A program made the translations under genes and the position numbers. This document shows, one piece after another, positions 10,036 through 21,215 of a stretch of DNA of 64,000 nucleotides. A model generated the notes under the pieces. It made no database searches, was not told where the DNA came from, and was given only the letters and a program-made list of their open reading frames with translations. The DNA comes from Saksenaea vasiformis B4078 (Eukaryota; Mucoromycota; Mucoromycetes; Mucorales; Saksenaeaceae). Positions within the stretch are counted from its first letter, which is position 1. Each line of letters opens with the position of its first letter. The stretch lies in NCBI GenBank assembly GCA_000697055.1, contig JNDT01001815.1, forward strand, positions 1 to 64,000. The letters are read 5' to 3'.

Positions 10036-12733
10036 ATGTTCATACCGTCCTTGGACTTAGCAGACAGTGCGGAAGCCTCGCTGAAGCGTTCCATTGCATA
10101 CTTGGGAGCTACTGTTATTGACAATGTCAGCATTGACGCCGTTAAGTCATCGATCGACGAGACTGGATGCACTCTCTATTGGGTCCGCGCCAACACGCTT
10201 GAAGAAGCCGTTAGCTTATGGGATGCAGGTGTTTTCAAAGTCGTCTTTTCTCTTTCATGTTACCTGGAGCTCCAAAATCAGCTTTGCGAGTATCCTGAAG
10301 AACGTATTGCTGTTGCAACTGACTTGGAAAACTACCAAAAGCTTGACGTGACAAATGCTTCGGCATTCATCATTAACGCATCACTTTCAGACGCATCCAA
10401 TCTAGCAACATACGCTGAGTCAGTCAGCAAGTCACTGTTAACAAACGGCGGTCAGCGACGCGTTATTCTTCAGCTCAACGCGACTGACGTTTCTAAATTG
10501 ACTGTGGATGACATTTCAAGGTTGCACAAGCAGAATTTGGATGTCATTGTTCCCGCGTCTCGCCTTACTTTAGAGGCAACCGCTGAGAAGCTTAACATTG
10601 CAGATGCATTTCTGGCAACGGCATCCACTGATCGAGAGGATGGACTGTACACAACAATGGTGGTAGACGAACGTAATTCCGCTTTGGGATTGGTTTATTC
10701 GAGCAAGCAGAGCGTGTCAGAATCATTCCGCACGGGCCAAGGTGTGTACCAGAGCCGCAAACACGGTTTGTGGTACAAGGGTGCAACATCGGGTGCAACG
10801 CAATCGCTCATTAGCATCGATTACGACTGCGATGGCGATGCATTGCGGTTTGTTGTCCGACAACATGGTTCAGGTAAAACACAGCTCTCTTTGAAAACTC
10901 AGCAGTGTACTAAATCTCTATTAGGATTCTGCCACCTCAACACACGCACATGCTTTGGTGCGGAAAGTGGTTTAGGTGCCTTGCAGCGAACCTTGCAGAG
11001 CAGAAAGGAAAATGCCCCAGCTGGATCCTACACTGCACGACTTTTCAACGACAATGCATTATTGCGTTCAAAGATTATGGAAGAAGCGGAAGAGCTTTGT
11101 GATGCAACTGAGAAGAGCGAGGTGGCGTGGGAAGCTGCAGACTTGATTTACTTTGCGTTGACCAAGTGCGTTAGCGCTGGTGTATCCTTGGAGGACGTGG
11201 AGAAGAATCTTGACAAAAAGGCCCGAAAAGTCACTCGCAGACCAGGCAATGCCAAGCCCAAGTGGAGTGAGACACCTGCAGCTAAACAAGCTCCAGCTCC
11301 AGCTCCAGCTCCAGCTCCAGCTCAGGTTGAGCCTAAGCAGGAAACAGGACGAATTCAGATGGAGAAGTACACGCTTGGTGAAATTAATGCGCAAAAACGG
11401 GCAGAGTTGCTGCTGCGTCCTATTATCGACTCTAATGAAATCATTGGCCGTGTCACACCTATCATGCAAGACGTCCGAAAACGTGGCGATGCTGCTGTAT
11501 TGGATTTCACTGCCAAATTCGATCGCGTTCAGCTTAAGACGCCTACTATCAAAGCACCCTTCCCCGAAGAACAAATGCAACTGGATCCTGTGACAAAGGC
11601 CGCTATCGATCAAGCATACGATAATATCTTCAAGTTCCACGATGCGCAAATGGACCGTGAAACTTTGGTCGTTGAGACGATGCCAGGAGTCGTTTGCACA
11701 CGTTTTGCACGACCGATCGAAAAAGTTGGTCTGTACGTACCTGGTGGTACTGCCGTCCTTCCTTCTACTACATTAATGTTGGGTATTCCTGCTAAGGTTG
11801 CTGGATGTTCTGAGATTGTGATCGCCACACCACCACGACCGGACGGATCTGTTGTTCCCGAAGTGATGTACGTAGCTCACAAGGTGGGTGCTACCCACAT
11901 TGTTTTAGCAGGCGGCGCACAAGCTGTTGCTGCGATGGCCTACGGTACGGAAACTGTCCCAAAGGTGGACAAGATCTGCGGTCCTGGCAACCAGTACGTC
12001 ACTGCAGCGAAGATGGTTGCCCAAAACGATTCTTCGTGCCTTGTGTCCATTGATATGCCTGCAGGTCCTTCCGAAGTACTTGTGATTGCGGACAAGACTG
12101 CCAAACCTGCGTATGTCGCGGCCGATTTATTGTCACAGGCTGAGCACGGCGTCGACTCACAAGTGGTTTTGGTTGCCGTGGATCTCACTGAGGAAGAGCT
12201 AGCGGCCATTGAAGATGAAGTGCATGAGCAAGCTATCAAATTACCACGTGTCGATATTATTCGCCAAAGTATCCCCAAGTCCTACTGTCTTCGCGTCCAG
12301 ACAATGGAAGAGGCAGTCGCATTTTCCAATGATTATGCTCCTGAGCATCTTATCTTGCAGGTTAACAGAGCTGCAGACCTTGTACCTTCCATTAAGCACG
12401 CAGGTAGTGTCTTTGTTGGACATTATTCTCCTGAAAGGTAAGAAAGAAAGAAAGAAAGAAAGAAATAGGTTGATCTTTGGTTTTATTGATGATGGAATTT
12501 TTAGCTTTGGTGACTATGCTTCTGGTACCAACCATACGCTACCAACTTATGGCTACTCCCGCATGTATTCTGGTGTGAACACATTGACATTTGTGAAGCA
12601 TATTACGTCGCAGGAGTTGACCGCGGATGGCTTGGATCGTCTCGCAGACACAGTAATGAGACTTGCAGAAATTGAAGGACTAGGAGCTCATAGAAACGCT
12701 GTTGCTGTGAGAGTCGCAGACGTGAGAAAATAG
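10036..12733 (+). CDS. HIS4: Trifunctional histidine biosynthesis protein
   Basis: Carries three histidine-pathway enzymes in one chain: phosphoribosyl-AMP cyclohydrolase, phosphoribosyl-ATP pyrophosphatase and histidinol dehydrogenase. Three exons (10036-10873, 10925-12437, 12505-12733) give 859 residues. Motifs in order: RPDGLYTT-like DREDGLYTTMVVDE and GFCHLNTRTCFG (cyclohydrolase), LFNDNALLRSKIMEEAEEL with WEAADLIYFAL (pyrophosphatase), an Ala-Pro repeat linker, then KVGLYVPGGTAVLPST, GGAQAVAAMAYG, CGPGNQYV and SGTNHTLPTYG (dehydrogenase). Intron 1 (51 bases) has no stop and keeps frame; yeast His4 lacks that insert. Intron 2 begins with a GAAA repeat. The frame stays open upstream to an ATG at 9955, but MFIPSLDL fits the usual N-terminus better. 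Confidence 0.95.
10874..10924 (+). other. In-frame, stop-free intron in HIS4
   Basis: GTAAAACACA to CTATTAG, with GTACTAAAT as a good branch-point candidate. Its length is 51 bases and it has no stop in the HIS4 frame, so naive translation adds 17 residues between RQHGSG and FCHLNT. Homologues have no insert there. Confidence 0.8.
11290..11325 (+). repeat. CCAGCT microsatellite coding an Ala-Pro linker
   Basis: Repeated GCTCCA hexamers encode an alternating Ala-Pro stretch between the pyrophosphatase and dehydrogenase parts of HIS4; a flexible linker that probably varies in length between strains. Confidence 0.8.
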
Positions 12734-12912
12734 AGTGATAATAGTAACTTGTGTTAAAAAAAAAAACAAAAAACCACAAGATGCCCACTGTGTGAGTGCG
12801 TGTCACAGTTTGAAAAACCCTTGAGCTAAAGAAATATGAAATTAATGCCGACCAGGCTTATTTTTTTGTTTTGTTTTTGTTTTTCTTTTTCCTTCTTGTT
12901 TGAGAAGTAAAT

Positions 12913-14512
12913 ATGAGTTCAGTATGCAACTATAAGAAAGATGTGGATGCACAGATGAAAGGAGCAGTTACAATTGTTGGTAAGCATAAGGTTTGGCCAC
13001 CCTTTGATACCTAAAGGTGAAACCTTTCATAGTTCTTGGAGCATCGGGCGATTTGGCTAAGAAAAAAACGTATCCTGCATTGTTTCGTTTATTCAAGTAC
13101 GGATTCTTACCTGACAAATGCCATATTGTTGGTTACGCTCGAACTAAAATGGAACACGATGAATATCTTGGACGAGTTACGGAGTATATTAAAGATGACC
13201 AAGTGGATAACTTTAAAAAGATAACTACCTATGTATCTGGTCAGTACGACCAAGATGAATCATGGGAACATCTTTGTCACTATATCGAAGATATCGAAAA
13301 CAAGTCCAACGTTGAATCTGGTCAAAAAAACAGAGTATTTTACATGGCATTGCCTCCTTCTGTTTTCCTTCCGGTTGCCACTGGTCTCAAAAAACATATT
13401 TATACTACGCAAGGTCATGTTCGACTTGTGATTGAGAAACCCTTTGGAAAGGATACAGAAACATGTAAGAAGCTGCTGGCGGATGTGGCCGAACTGTACA
13501 AAGAAGATGAGGTAAAACCATGACATCTCCTTTTTTAGTTAACCCGATTTTAGATATTTCGCATTGACCACTACCTTGGCAAAGAAATGACCAAAGATAT
13601 TATGACTCTACGGTTTGCAAATATCATTTTTGAACCCACATGGACAAACAAGTATATCCAATCCGTCCGAATCACATTGAAAGAGCCATTCGGAACGGAA
13701 AAACGTGGCGGCTATTTTGATCAATTCGGTATTATCCGCGATGTCATGCAAAACCGTAAGATTTCTTTTTCTTTTTCCATAATAGGTAACACCTTTTGTT
13801 AGATCTTCTCCAAATTTTGTCTTTGCTAACGATGGAGAGGCCTGCATCCACTGGTGCCGAGGATGTACGAGATGAGAAAGTCCGTGTGCTCAGATCGATT
13901 GCTCCTATTGCAACCAAAGATGCACTCTTGGGCCAGTACACCAGTGCCAACGGTAAACCCGGCTACCTTGACGATGACACGCTTGAAAATAAAGAAAGCA
14001 ACACACCGACCTTTGCCGCTCTCGTATTGTGGATTAACAATAAGCGATGGGAAGGTGTACCATTCATTCTCGGTGCAGGCAAAGCGTTGGACGAGGCCAA
14101 AGTCGAAGTACGTATCCAATTCCGGAATGTAGCTGGTACTTTCTATAAGGACCTTGCTCATAATGAGCTGATCCTGTCCGTTCAACCAGACGAAGGAATA
14201 CACGTTCGTATCAATAACAAGAACCCCGGTCTTTCGGAGGATACTATTCAAATCCATCTGCATCATGTTTATCATGAGGAGCACAAGGATCTGAAAATCC
14301 CAGACGCCTACGAGTCGTTGATATTGGATGTGTTGCGCAATGACCCTTCCAATTTCGTGCGCGACGATGAATTAATTGCTGCCTGGAAAATCTTTACTCC
14401 ATTGCTACACCAGATAGACCAGCCTAACTTGGTCAAGGTCCACCCATACGCGTATGGTAGTCATGGCCCGGAGTTGCTTCAAAAGTTTATTGATAGTTAT
14501 GTTTCACGATAA
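12913..14512 (+). CDS. ZWF1: Glucose-6-phosphate 1-dehydrogenase
   Basis: First enzyme of the oxidative pentose phosphate pathway, reducing NADP in the cytosol. Four exons (12913-12979, 13033-13511, 13554-13755, 13803-14512) give 485 residues, close to the usual 480-510. Exon 1 joins to restore [20 protein letters not shown], the dinucleotide-binding fingerprint. Exon 3 opens with the active-site motif RIDHYLGKE, followed by [11 protein letters not shown] and [20 protein letters not shown]. Exon 4 has [20 protein letters not shown] and the [12 protein letters not shown] and EAW-like [13 protein letters not shown] motifs near the end. HIS4 lies 179 bases upstream on the same strand, with no functional link. 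Confidence 0.95.
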
Positions 14513-15063
14513 AAATCAAAATGAAGCAAACCAAACTTTTATGCTATCATCAAATGACTAATTGTTCTGCTTCAAGGGGTTCATTGCCATGAAAAGAGCT
14601 GAAGATCCATGGCGTTGCTGTTACAACTTTACAGGGAATATTATCACCGGCATTAATAACATAGCAATGAGCAATAGGAAGTCTTGACTTGCGGAACAAC
14701 TATCACTCATCCCTCTAAACAAAGAAAGCATGCCGTAAGAATGTGTCAATCTTCTCCATAAACCTTACGTATGCTATCCAATGAAAACTGTTTGGGTGAA
14801 TTTCATTCTAAAACGCCAAGATGAATTGTATCACAAAGATTCCAGCACATTGAATAGCTTGCTTTCAGTCCTAAATTAGCAGTGCTAAAAGGACTTGGAC
14901 ACTTCTTAGAATAATCCAAAAGCAGCACACCAAAACCGATAGTTGTCCGCATCAGTATGGGTGACCACAGAGGACTGCTTCTGGGTATCCTGAAACACAG
15001 AAGTCCGAATGAAAAATCTCTTGTTCAAATTCCTGTTGCACCCTTTTTTCATCAAGTAAGAAA
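14513..15063. other. Intergenic, no gene seen
   Basis: Presumed 3' region of the glucose-6-phosphate dehydrogenase gene and promoter of the next gene. No coding-like frame, RNA gene or repeat recognised. Confidence 0.5.
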
Positions 15064-15711
15064 ATGGCGACTCTAAATACCTTTGGCTTCTCTGTCCGAA
15101 AACCTGGCCTAGAAAAACAGTCTGACCTGGAAAAGAAGCCAGTTCGTGCAACACCTGCACAACATAAGAAAGCGACAAAGCAAAAAACTCCTCAAAAACG
15201 CAACACCATCACACGCTACTTCCACCAACCCACACAAAACACGAAAGATAAATCACAATTAACACCAACATTGCCACTAAACGATAATCACGATTCTTCT
15301 GAGCTGGTTGGTCCTTGTATTGTCCGGCGGCACATTCCTTTCCAAGAGATCTGGCAACAGATCCTCGACAAGTATGATTCGTCATCCCCCCTGACAATAT
15401 CAAACCATAGAGAAACGAAAGAGCTGCCTCTTGGTAGAGAACGACAACGCCGGCGACGACACCCTGATGATTGTGACAGTACCTCTCAGAAAAAAATTCG
15501 GTTTATTAATGACGACCTCGCCAGAGCATTCGCTCATCACATGTCACTGCGCCATGGTTTAACAGCACCTCGGATAAAGGTACTGAATGAAGAGGACGAG
15601 GAGGAAGACGAAGAGGAAGATCGAACACGATTAGTGAGACGAAACATGACTATTGAAGAGTCGCGGTTGCTGCTGCAACAAATTGCCAATGAACTATTGC
15701 TTGGCTGTTGA
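15064..15711 (+). CDS. Uncharacterised basic/acidic protein with PIP-like motif
   Basis: A single-exon frame of 215 residues. The N-terminal 60 residues are very basic and end in KRNTITRYFHQP, which resembles a PCNA-interacting (PIP-like) box: hydrophobic residue, two spacers, then two aromatics, preceded by basic residues but lacking the canonical glutamine. Further on are an RQRRRRHP basic patch (possible nuclear signal), a KKIRFINDDLARAFAHHMSL segment, an acidic EEDEEEDEEED run and a helical C-terminus. I recognise no family. A nuclear, replication- or repair-linked protein is inference only. The small size and lack of introns are unusual for this window. Confidence 0.6.
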   Translation: MATLNTFGFSVRKPGLEKQSDLEKKPVRATPAQHKKATKQKTPQKRNTITRYFHQPTQNTKDKSQLTPTLPLNDNHDSSELVGPCIVRRHIPFQEIWQQILDKYDSSSPLTISNHRETKELPLGRERQRRRRHPDDCDSTSQKKIRFINDDLARAFAHHMSLRHGLTAPRIKVLNEEDEEEDEEEDRTRLVRRNMTIEESRLLLQQIANELLLGC

Positions 15712-16528
15712 ATAGTAGTAACCTTGCCCGTGAAATACAATAACTAGATCGATCCAACTATATATAACCTATACTATAAATTGCCGTTCCGTACAACACC
15801 TTCGCTTTCCATTTTTGACATACTCCTGCTTGACAGAAACTCATATTCCTTTCAACAGTACAAAGTGTCGAAGATAATGAAACCATCAATAATGCCACTA
15901 GCAAATGAAAACAATGACCGACATTTTCAGACCTTTACTCGTCACCTTTAGTCCCGCTGGATTGTAAAACGAGCTTGCGAATCGTCCATAGCTATTTCTT
16001 TGTTACTGTCTTTCTCTTATAGTCAAATAGCGATAATCGTTCATTGCTCATTGTTTGTAATTCTCTAAGCTTGGGCTAGGTAAAACCTACTTGTCTTATT
16101 AGACTTGCATGTGCTTGAGCTGTGTACGCGTAAAATTTCTTGCCACTACATCCTCAGAATGGTTATCTGACAATTTGCTACTTGTTTATCTACAAAGACC
16201 GCAACCACGGTCTAAGGACAGCCCCAAAGGGCTAGGGACGTTTTCTTGCCTTTGACCTGGTGCTTCATCGTGTCTCTCTGATTTTCAGTGCCAAACTCTG
16301 TTTCTCCTTTCTATTCCTCCTTCACAGTCTCTCCTTGAGTAGAAATACTTCCCCTTTGTTATCCTATTTTGTCGTAAACAGTTCGACATCGTTCTTTTTC
16401 TTTTGGCGCTCGTGCCATGTTCATGTAGAATTTCTGTAAAATTGATTGGGTAAGTTTGTGAACTCAGCATTTTGGGATTTTGTGAGGCAAAATGGCAGTG
16501 AAAGCGGGGTCACCTTTTTCCTGCCACC
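15712..16528. promoter_or_regulatory. Intergenic region upstream of SFT2
   Basis: No coding-like frame. Contains small inverted motifs (GACCGCAACCACGGTC near 16198 and AGCCCCAAAGGGCT near 16222) of unknown meaning, and a CT-rich stretch before the SFT2 start. Confidence 0.35.
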
Positions 16529-17437
16529 ATGTCTAACTCGACGGAGAACACATTCCGCAATTCGCTACGTAACTTCAAACTTACTCGGCAGTCCGCACCT
16601 ATTTCCCTACCCACAGCTAACCAACCAGAGGAGAGAACATTACTGTCATCATTTCGGGACTCGGCAGGCAATCTATTCTCCAATGTCACAAACACCGTCC
16701 AAGGCTATGTGCCTGTCAATTTGACTGGTGAAGAGGAGGAGGAACCGTGGTACCAAATGTCTCGCGTAGAGGTAATTGGCTGCGTGCTAAAACTACTTGG
16801 AGAATTTATTGTTGTTAGAGAGTCATGGCTTTTGCATTATGTCTAGTTCTGGGCATTGCTTGCTTTTGCTTGGTAAAGTCATCCTATCCCTTTATGTATT
16901 CTCTTCTTTAACCATTCTACTTACCTCAGGCATTTTTCGTATTTTTGCCAATGGTTCCTGTCTTCCCAGGAAAATTTGCCGCAACATTTACATGTAAGTC
17001 ACTTGTACGGTTCCTCTGGATATTCATTGAGCGACTTCAACCGAAAAAGTGGCGAGCATATTGATTCTCGTCAGCATTGCAATGTTACGTGGTCCTATGG
17101 CACACCTGCAGCACATGATATCTCTGGAAAGACTTCCTTTTACAGCTTCTTATCTGGGAACAATGGGCCTTACGTTATATTTCTCCTTGGGGGTAAGTAG
17201 CACTAGCTTGTAAGGATGCATGCTGATGAGGACAAGGTACGGAAATATATCCCAACGATCATCTTCGCCGTTCTCCAAATAGTCGCTCTTGTCTGGTAAG
17301 CAGTCGCAAAGGCAAAATAGAAAGCGTTGAAACTGTGTCGTAGGTACTTTGGCTCCTATATCCCAGGAGGCGTAACTACATTAAGATATGGCACCGCATA
17401 CATTGGTAGAAGAGCCGCATCTGTTTTGCCAATTTAA
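16529..17437 (+). CDS. SFT2: Vesicle transport protein Sft2
   Basis: A four-helix Golgi membrane protein of the Got1/Sft2 family, involved in fusion of endosome-derived vesicles with the Golgi. Six exons (16529-16771, 16819-16872, 16930-16993, 17050-17192, 17237-17295, 17344-17437) give 218 residues; yeast Sft2 has 215. The family signature PWYQMSRVERVMAF precedes the first helix. Then follow FLPMVPVFPGKFAATFT, the LASILILVSIAMLRGPMAH helix with its conserved GP, and WYFGSYIPGG near the end. The N-terminal 80 residues are hydrophilic and serine-rich. All five introns are 44-57 bases. Exon choice was guided by restoring helices, so the product call is firmer than each junction. Confidence 0.88.
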
Positions 17438-17844
17438 CGAGCTATCTGATGAGGATATTGGTTTTGTATTTTAACGAGGGAGAGTGAACATTCATTATCA
17501 TTATGCGTATTTTTACAAGCTGCAACATTTTGGGTTGCACTGGTGAAGTTTTCCATCGTAATAACAATTCAGCGATCGAATACGATTGCGCCCTTACTCT
17601 GCAGATCTTAATGCGTATTTATCACGCAGGAACGACTAGCAGTCGCTAGCCATTTACCGTGATCATTGCTACCTTCTAAAATGTTCCAGTCTTCGTTTCT
17701 CTCACTATGTGGTGTGGCAGCTTGGCACCGTAATAAACTACACAGTGTCTGACTGCTATCGTCATTGAGCCAAACGCTTGGCACGGGAATTTGAGCACAT
17801 TGTATATGGAAGTTACTGTATTGAACAACGTTTTAAGCTGCTCT

Positions 17845-18690
17845 AAATAACCTATGCGTCCATGAAGAGTTAAGTTTGCGCTAAGGAAATAATTGAATAT
17901 GCGGTCACTACTTAATGAATTGGCAATAAAATCGTATGTTTACTTACATCAGCTTGGTCCTCAGATAGTCGCATAATTGATTGGAACAGCATAAAAAATC
18001 ATTCACGGTTAGTAAATGGAAGATACTTTGACGTCAGTTTACCTACCCCGAAGGTAATCAAGCCAAGGAGCCTGGGTCAAGTCCGTACCTGAGTCTGGTG
18101 GAGTGGTAAGATTGTACGCCGTACAGAGGAGTTGAAGCGATGCAAAGGTCTGGCGAATTTCTGTTGTGGAAGTTGGATAACGCAGTGTGCGATAGTACTT
18201 GCTTATCTGGTGGTGAACAAGGGCTACATCACAGCCAGGACTGCTCGGGACAGAGGTCATGTAGCCTAAATGACAAATGAATAACTGTGTATGTATATGA
18301 ATTGACATGCTTATCGTGGATATTAAAGGCAAACAGAGCCAAAGAAAAAAAAAGGAAATTCGTGCGTTCCTTTAAATACAGATCTTGAAACGTTTTTACT
18401 GCTTTCCCAATGGGATACTGAAATATGCATCACCGAGCATCTCAATGCAAAAATGACTACTTGTTTCGATGGGATATTTTCCTTACCTTGAGACATTTTT
18501 ATTGTATTCCGAATGAATACCAAAACCCATCACTGAAGCACCTTAATGCAAAACTTAGGTTACCCATGCGCGGACTATTCCTTGGATTAACGCAAAAGAA
18601 ACCACTTCTCGCTGCAAAAACGTATGATCTTCCAGCGCAGAAGGACATCTAGTTGACGCAAACATTTATTCCAAATCCAGTATTCATTTC
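17845..18690 (+). repeat. Dispersed repeat, copy (orientation A)
   Basis: Starts with GCGTCCATGAAGAGTTAAGT and a partly complementary partner around CTTACATCAGCTTGGTCC (about 17950). The core from TACCCCGAAGGTAA (18044) runs through GGGACAGAGGTCATGTAGCC to GAGCCAAAG plus oligo-A (18345). Two internal units follow, each with TACTGCTTTCC, then ATGGGATACTGAA and CATCA, then CAATGCAAAA. The end has GACTATTCCTTGGATTAACG and TTGACGCAAACA. Block order matches the 5.6 kb copy. Confidence 0.7.
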
Positions 18691-18879
18691 CTTTTATTGT
18701 AGTTGCTGATTTCTCTTATTATGAGAACATCTTGGCGGTCTATTCAATGTAAAGAATTCCAACGTAGTTCCATATCTGATGAGATCTCATTACTTTTATA
18801 CTGAAAATGTCTTAATAGCAATCCCAAAGTGCAATATGGAGGTATTATGTTGAAGTGTTTTCGGAAAGAATTGTTCCTA

Positions 18880-19800
18880 GATTCACACATCGCTACAACG
18901 GCCATCAGCTCAGCAATCTCATTCTGAAGAACAGCAGCAACAGAATGTTCTCGACAGCGTGTGCAGTAGAAATATAAGTCAGTGGCACATATCCAGCATT
19001 ACTACTGTTGTCAGTAAAGCTGAATCATCCAGAAAGAAGCGACGTTATGTGCCACAGAAGGAATTGCTAGGGACATACCAATCTCCTAAATTTAAACAGC
19101 TGCTGAAGTGTAAGGTTAGGATTTGTCCCGTAATAATGGGACACCACATTTATCATGTTTTTCACATTTTTGATACCTCTGTTCAGAGATATTTACTGTT
19201 CATTGAACGAATATTTATGCTACTCTGCATAGATTTGGCTCTATCAAGAATCAGATGCGCGCTAAGGGAACTAATTAAATGATGTGGTTATCAATGCATC
19301 AATTAGCGACAAAATAGTACGCCACTTACATCAACTTAATGCCCATATGGAACAAAATTATTTCACTCAAACGTATGTGGATATTTAATTGACGAGATAC
19401 TTGTTTGTTGATATTCTGAATTTTAACGATAAACATATGCATCCAGCCTTGCAGTATTTGGTTTTGTTTTTGAGACATCCAAGTCAAGCAAGTCAGGTTA
19501 AATGTAGTTATGAGCACAGGATTATTCTTAAAACGCTTCCGATAGCATTATATTTTAACGAATGGAGGAATATCGTGTCCTTAATAGCTCCCTAAATTGT
19601 AAAAGGTTCTATCCAGTGAGATGTATGGTATAAATTGATTTAATAGATGGCTATAACGATTGCGATGGAGAAGATACGTGAAACAGAACGGGTTTCCTGG
19701 AACTTTTTACAGGCATATTACTTTTCTTTATAGTCATGAGTATGATATTTAAATAAACATGTAACAAGCAAAATTTTTCCTCAAGATCTCCGTTTTGTTT
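18880..19800. other. Unassigned stretch with a repeat fragment
   Basis: A plus-strand open frame at 18959-19282 looks weakly coding at its start (SKAESSRKKRRYVPQKELL) but has no recognisable domain. At about 19248-19345 there is a fragment of the repeat hairpin end (GCGCGCTAAGGGAACTAATT and CACTTACATCAACTT). Nothing else is recognised before the CEP120-like gene. Confidence 0.4.
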
Positions 19801-21047
19801 TACTGTAATGCAGAGCAGAGAAGTTGTGTCCCATTAACGACAGGCGTTGCGCATTTGATTTCCTCAAGAGGTTCCCAGTCCTTCATCAATCCCATTTGCA
19901 CCTTGACTTGTGCAATATTATGCTGCCACAGGCTCATCTTATGACGACGGTCGTACACGGGGTATGAGCACTCTTCAATTTCACGCTGCCACCTCCCAAC
20001 GCGTATCCGTACGCTTCCGATTGTCTCCTCGGACTGACCCTGCAGTACAAGTAATCGTACGACAATGACACGCTGCTGATCCAACCACTGCAAAATGTCC
20101 GGTAAATCCCCGCGGATCCACAAACATTGCGGCCGTTCCGTGACATGCCAAGCCGTTTGTTTGTTGAAAGCAAAACACCTGATCTGCTGTTTCTTAAAAA
20201 GTGTATACTGGAAACAAGCACGTGCGTTGGTGGTCTCGCGCAGCAATGCATCTAGATAACGTGCTTCGGTAATGCGGAAGAAGAACGAATAACGCGATGA
20301 TCCATGACCAATTTGTATGTGGGGTATCCTTTCATTCTCGTCCAGCTCTTCATCATCATTGTCCGTTGACACAGATAGATAATCACTCACATTGGTCGAG
20401 CAAATCTCTAGTCCCAAATCAACGCTAGTCCGCAGTGGTTTCCGCAGCGGCGTCGCTATTTCTTTCTGGACGTCACTCGTAGGAGACATATTCACGATAA
20501 ACAGAGCAGTCTTTATCTGTGCCCGTCCTTTGCCTACCGGATGCCAGTCTCCCTTGTCAACGACAAAATCCTTGACTTGTGAAAGGCTGCGTTTGCCATT
20601 CTTCATCAGGACTATTTTTGCCTCATCCATCCGTAAACGCACTCGGCCAATGACTTCTCTGACGCAGTCTTCTGATACACTAAATACTTCCAACGTTGCT
20701 TCTGCTTTTCGCCTCCGCAATCGTTGAAGGATCTTCGAGGACATAAAGTACACAAGTGTTGTGCGCCACTGAGGTTTGGGGGTGCAAGTGATAGGCTGTG
20801 TACTGACGCGTGTTGGAGGCGGTATGAGATCATCAACCGGCGGGGGGAGTAGCAGGTTTAAGGTGCCATGAATAAATATATCTCGGTCACTCTTCGATGG
20901 AAAAAATCTGCCTGAGGAACATCGGCACAGATGAGTCGAATAGCGCAAATCACAGTTGAAAATAGCGAACGGAACTCATGCCTACCTACCGTCTTCGATG
21001 GAAAGTAAAACTGCGCAGTGGCAATTCGTTGTCAGGATCAATGTCAT
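19800..21047 (-). CDS. CEP120-like C2-domain protein
   Basis: Two exons (20990-21047 and 19800-20911) give 389 residues. The N-terminus continues into SIEDGRFFPSKSDRDIFIHG and then PQWRTTLVYFMSSKILQRLR. This follows the first C2 domain of animal CEP120, where the corresponding stretches are an EGRHFP motif and a PEF...TELAW segment. After it come EVIGRVRLRM and DWHPVGKGRAQIKTALFI, matching the C2 domain's last strands. The second half, starting SSRYSFFFRITEARYLDALL, fits the DUF3668/C2 module of CEP120. The long coiled coil of animal CEP120 is absent. CEP120 acts in centriole elongation; what it would do in a fungus probably lacking centrioles is unknown. Homology is from remembered sequence and should be tested. 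Confidence 0.6.
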
Positions 21048-21215
21048 GGGATCGAATGAGGGGAATACTGGAAAACGAAGAGAAAGGTCAGGCTATTTCA
21101 ATGTGGACGTGGTAGAGGACACAAAAAAAGTAAACTTGTACATCATTGGAACATTTGATTTTGTTTATGAGCCAGTTATTTACTGTTTATTGTGACGAAC
21201 GGTTAGTATGGTGAC

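Noticed and set aside
11068..11649. 193-codon open frame opposite HIS4
   Set aside because: Antisense shadow across the Ala-Pro repeat; the plus strand is clearly HIS4.
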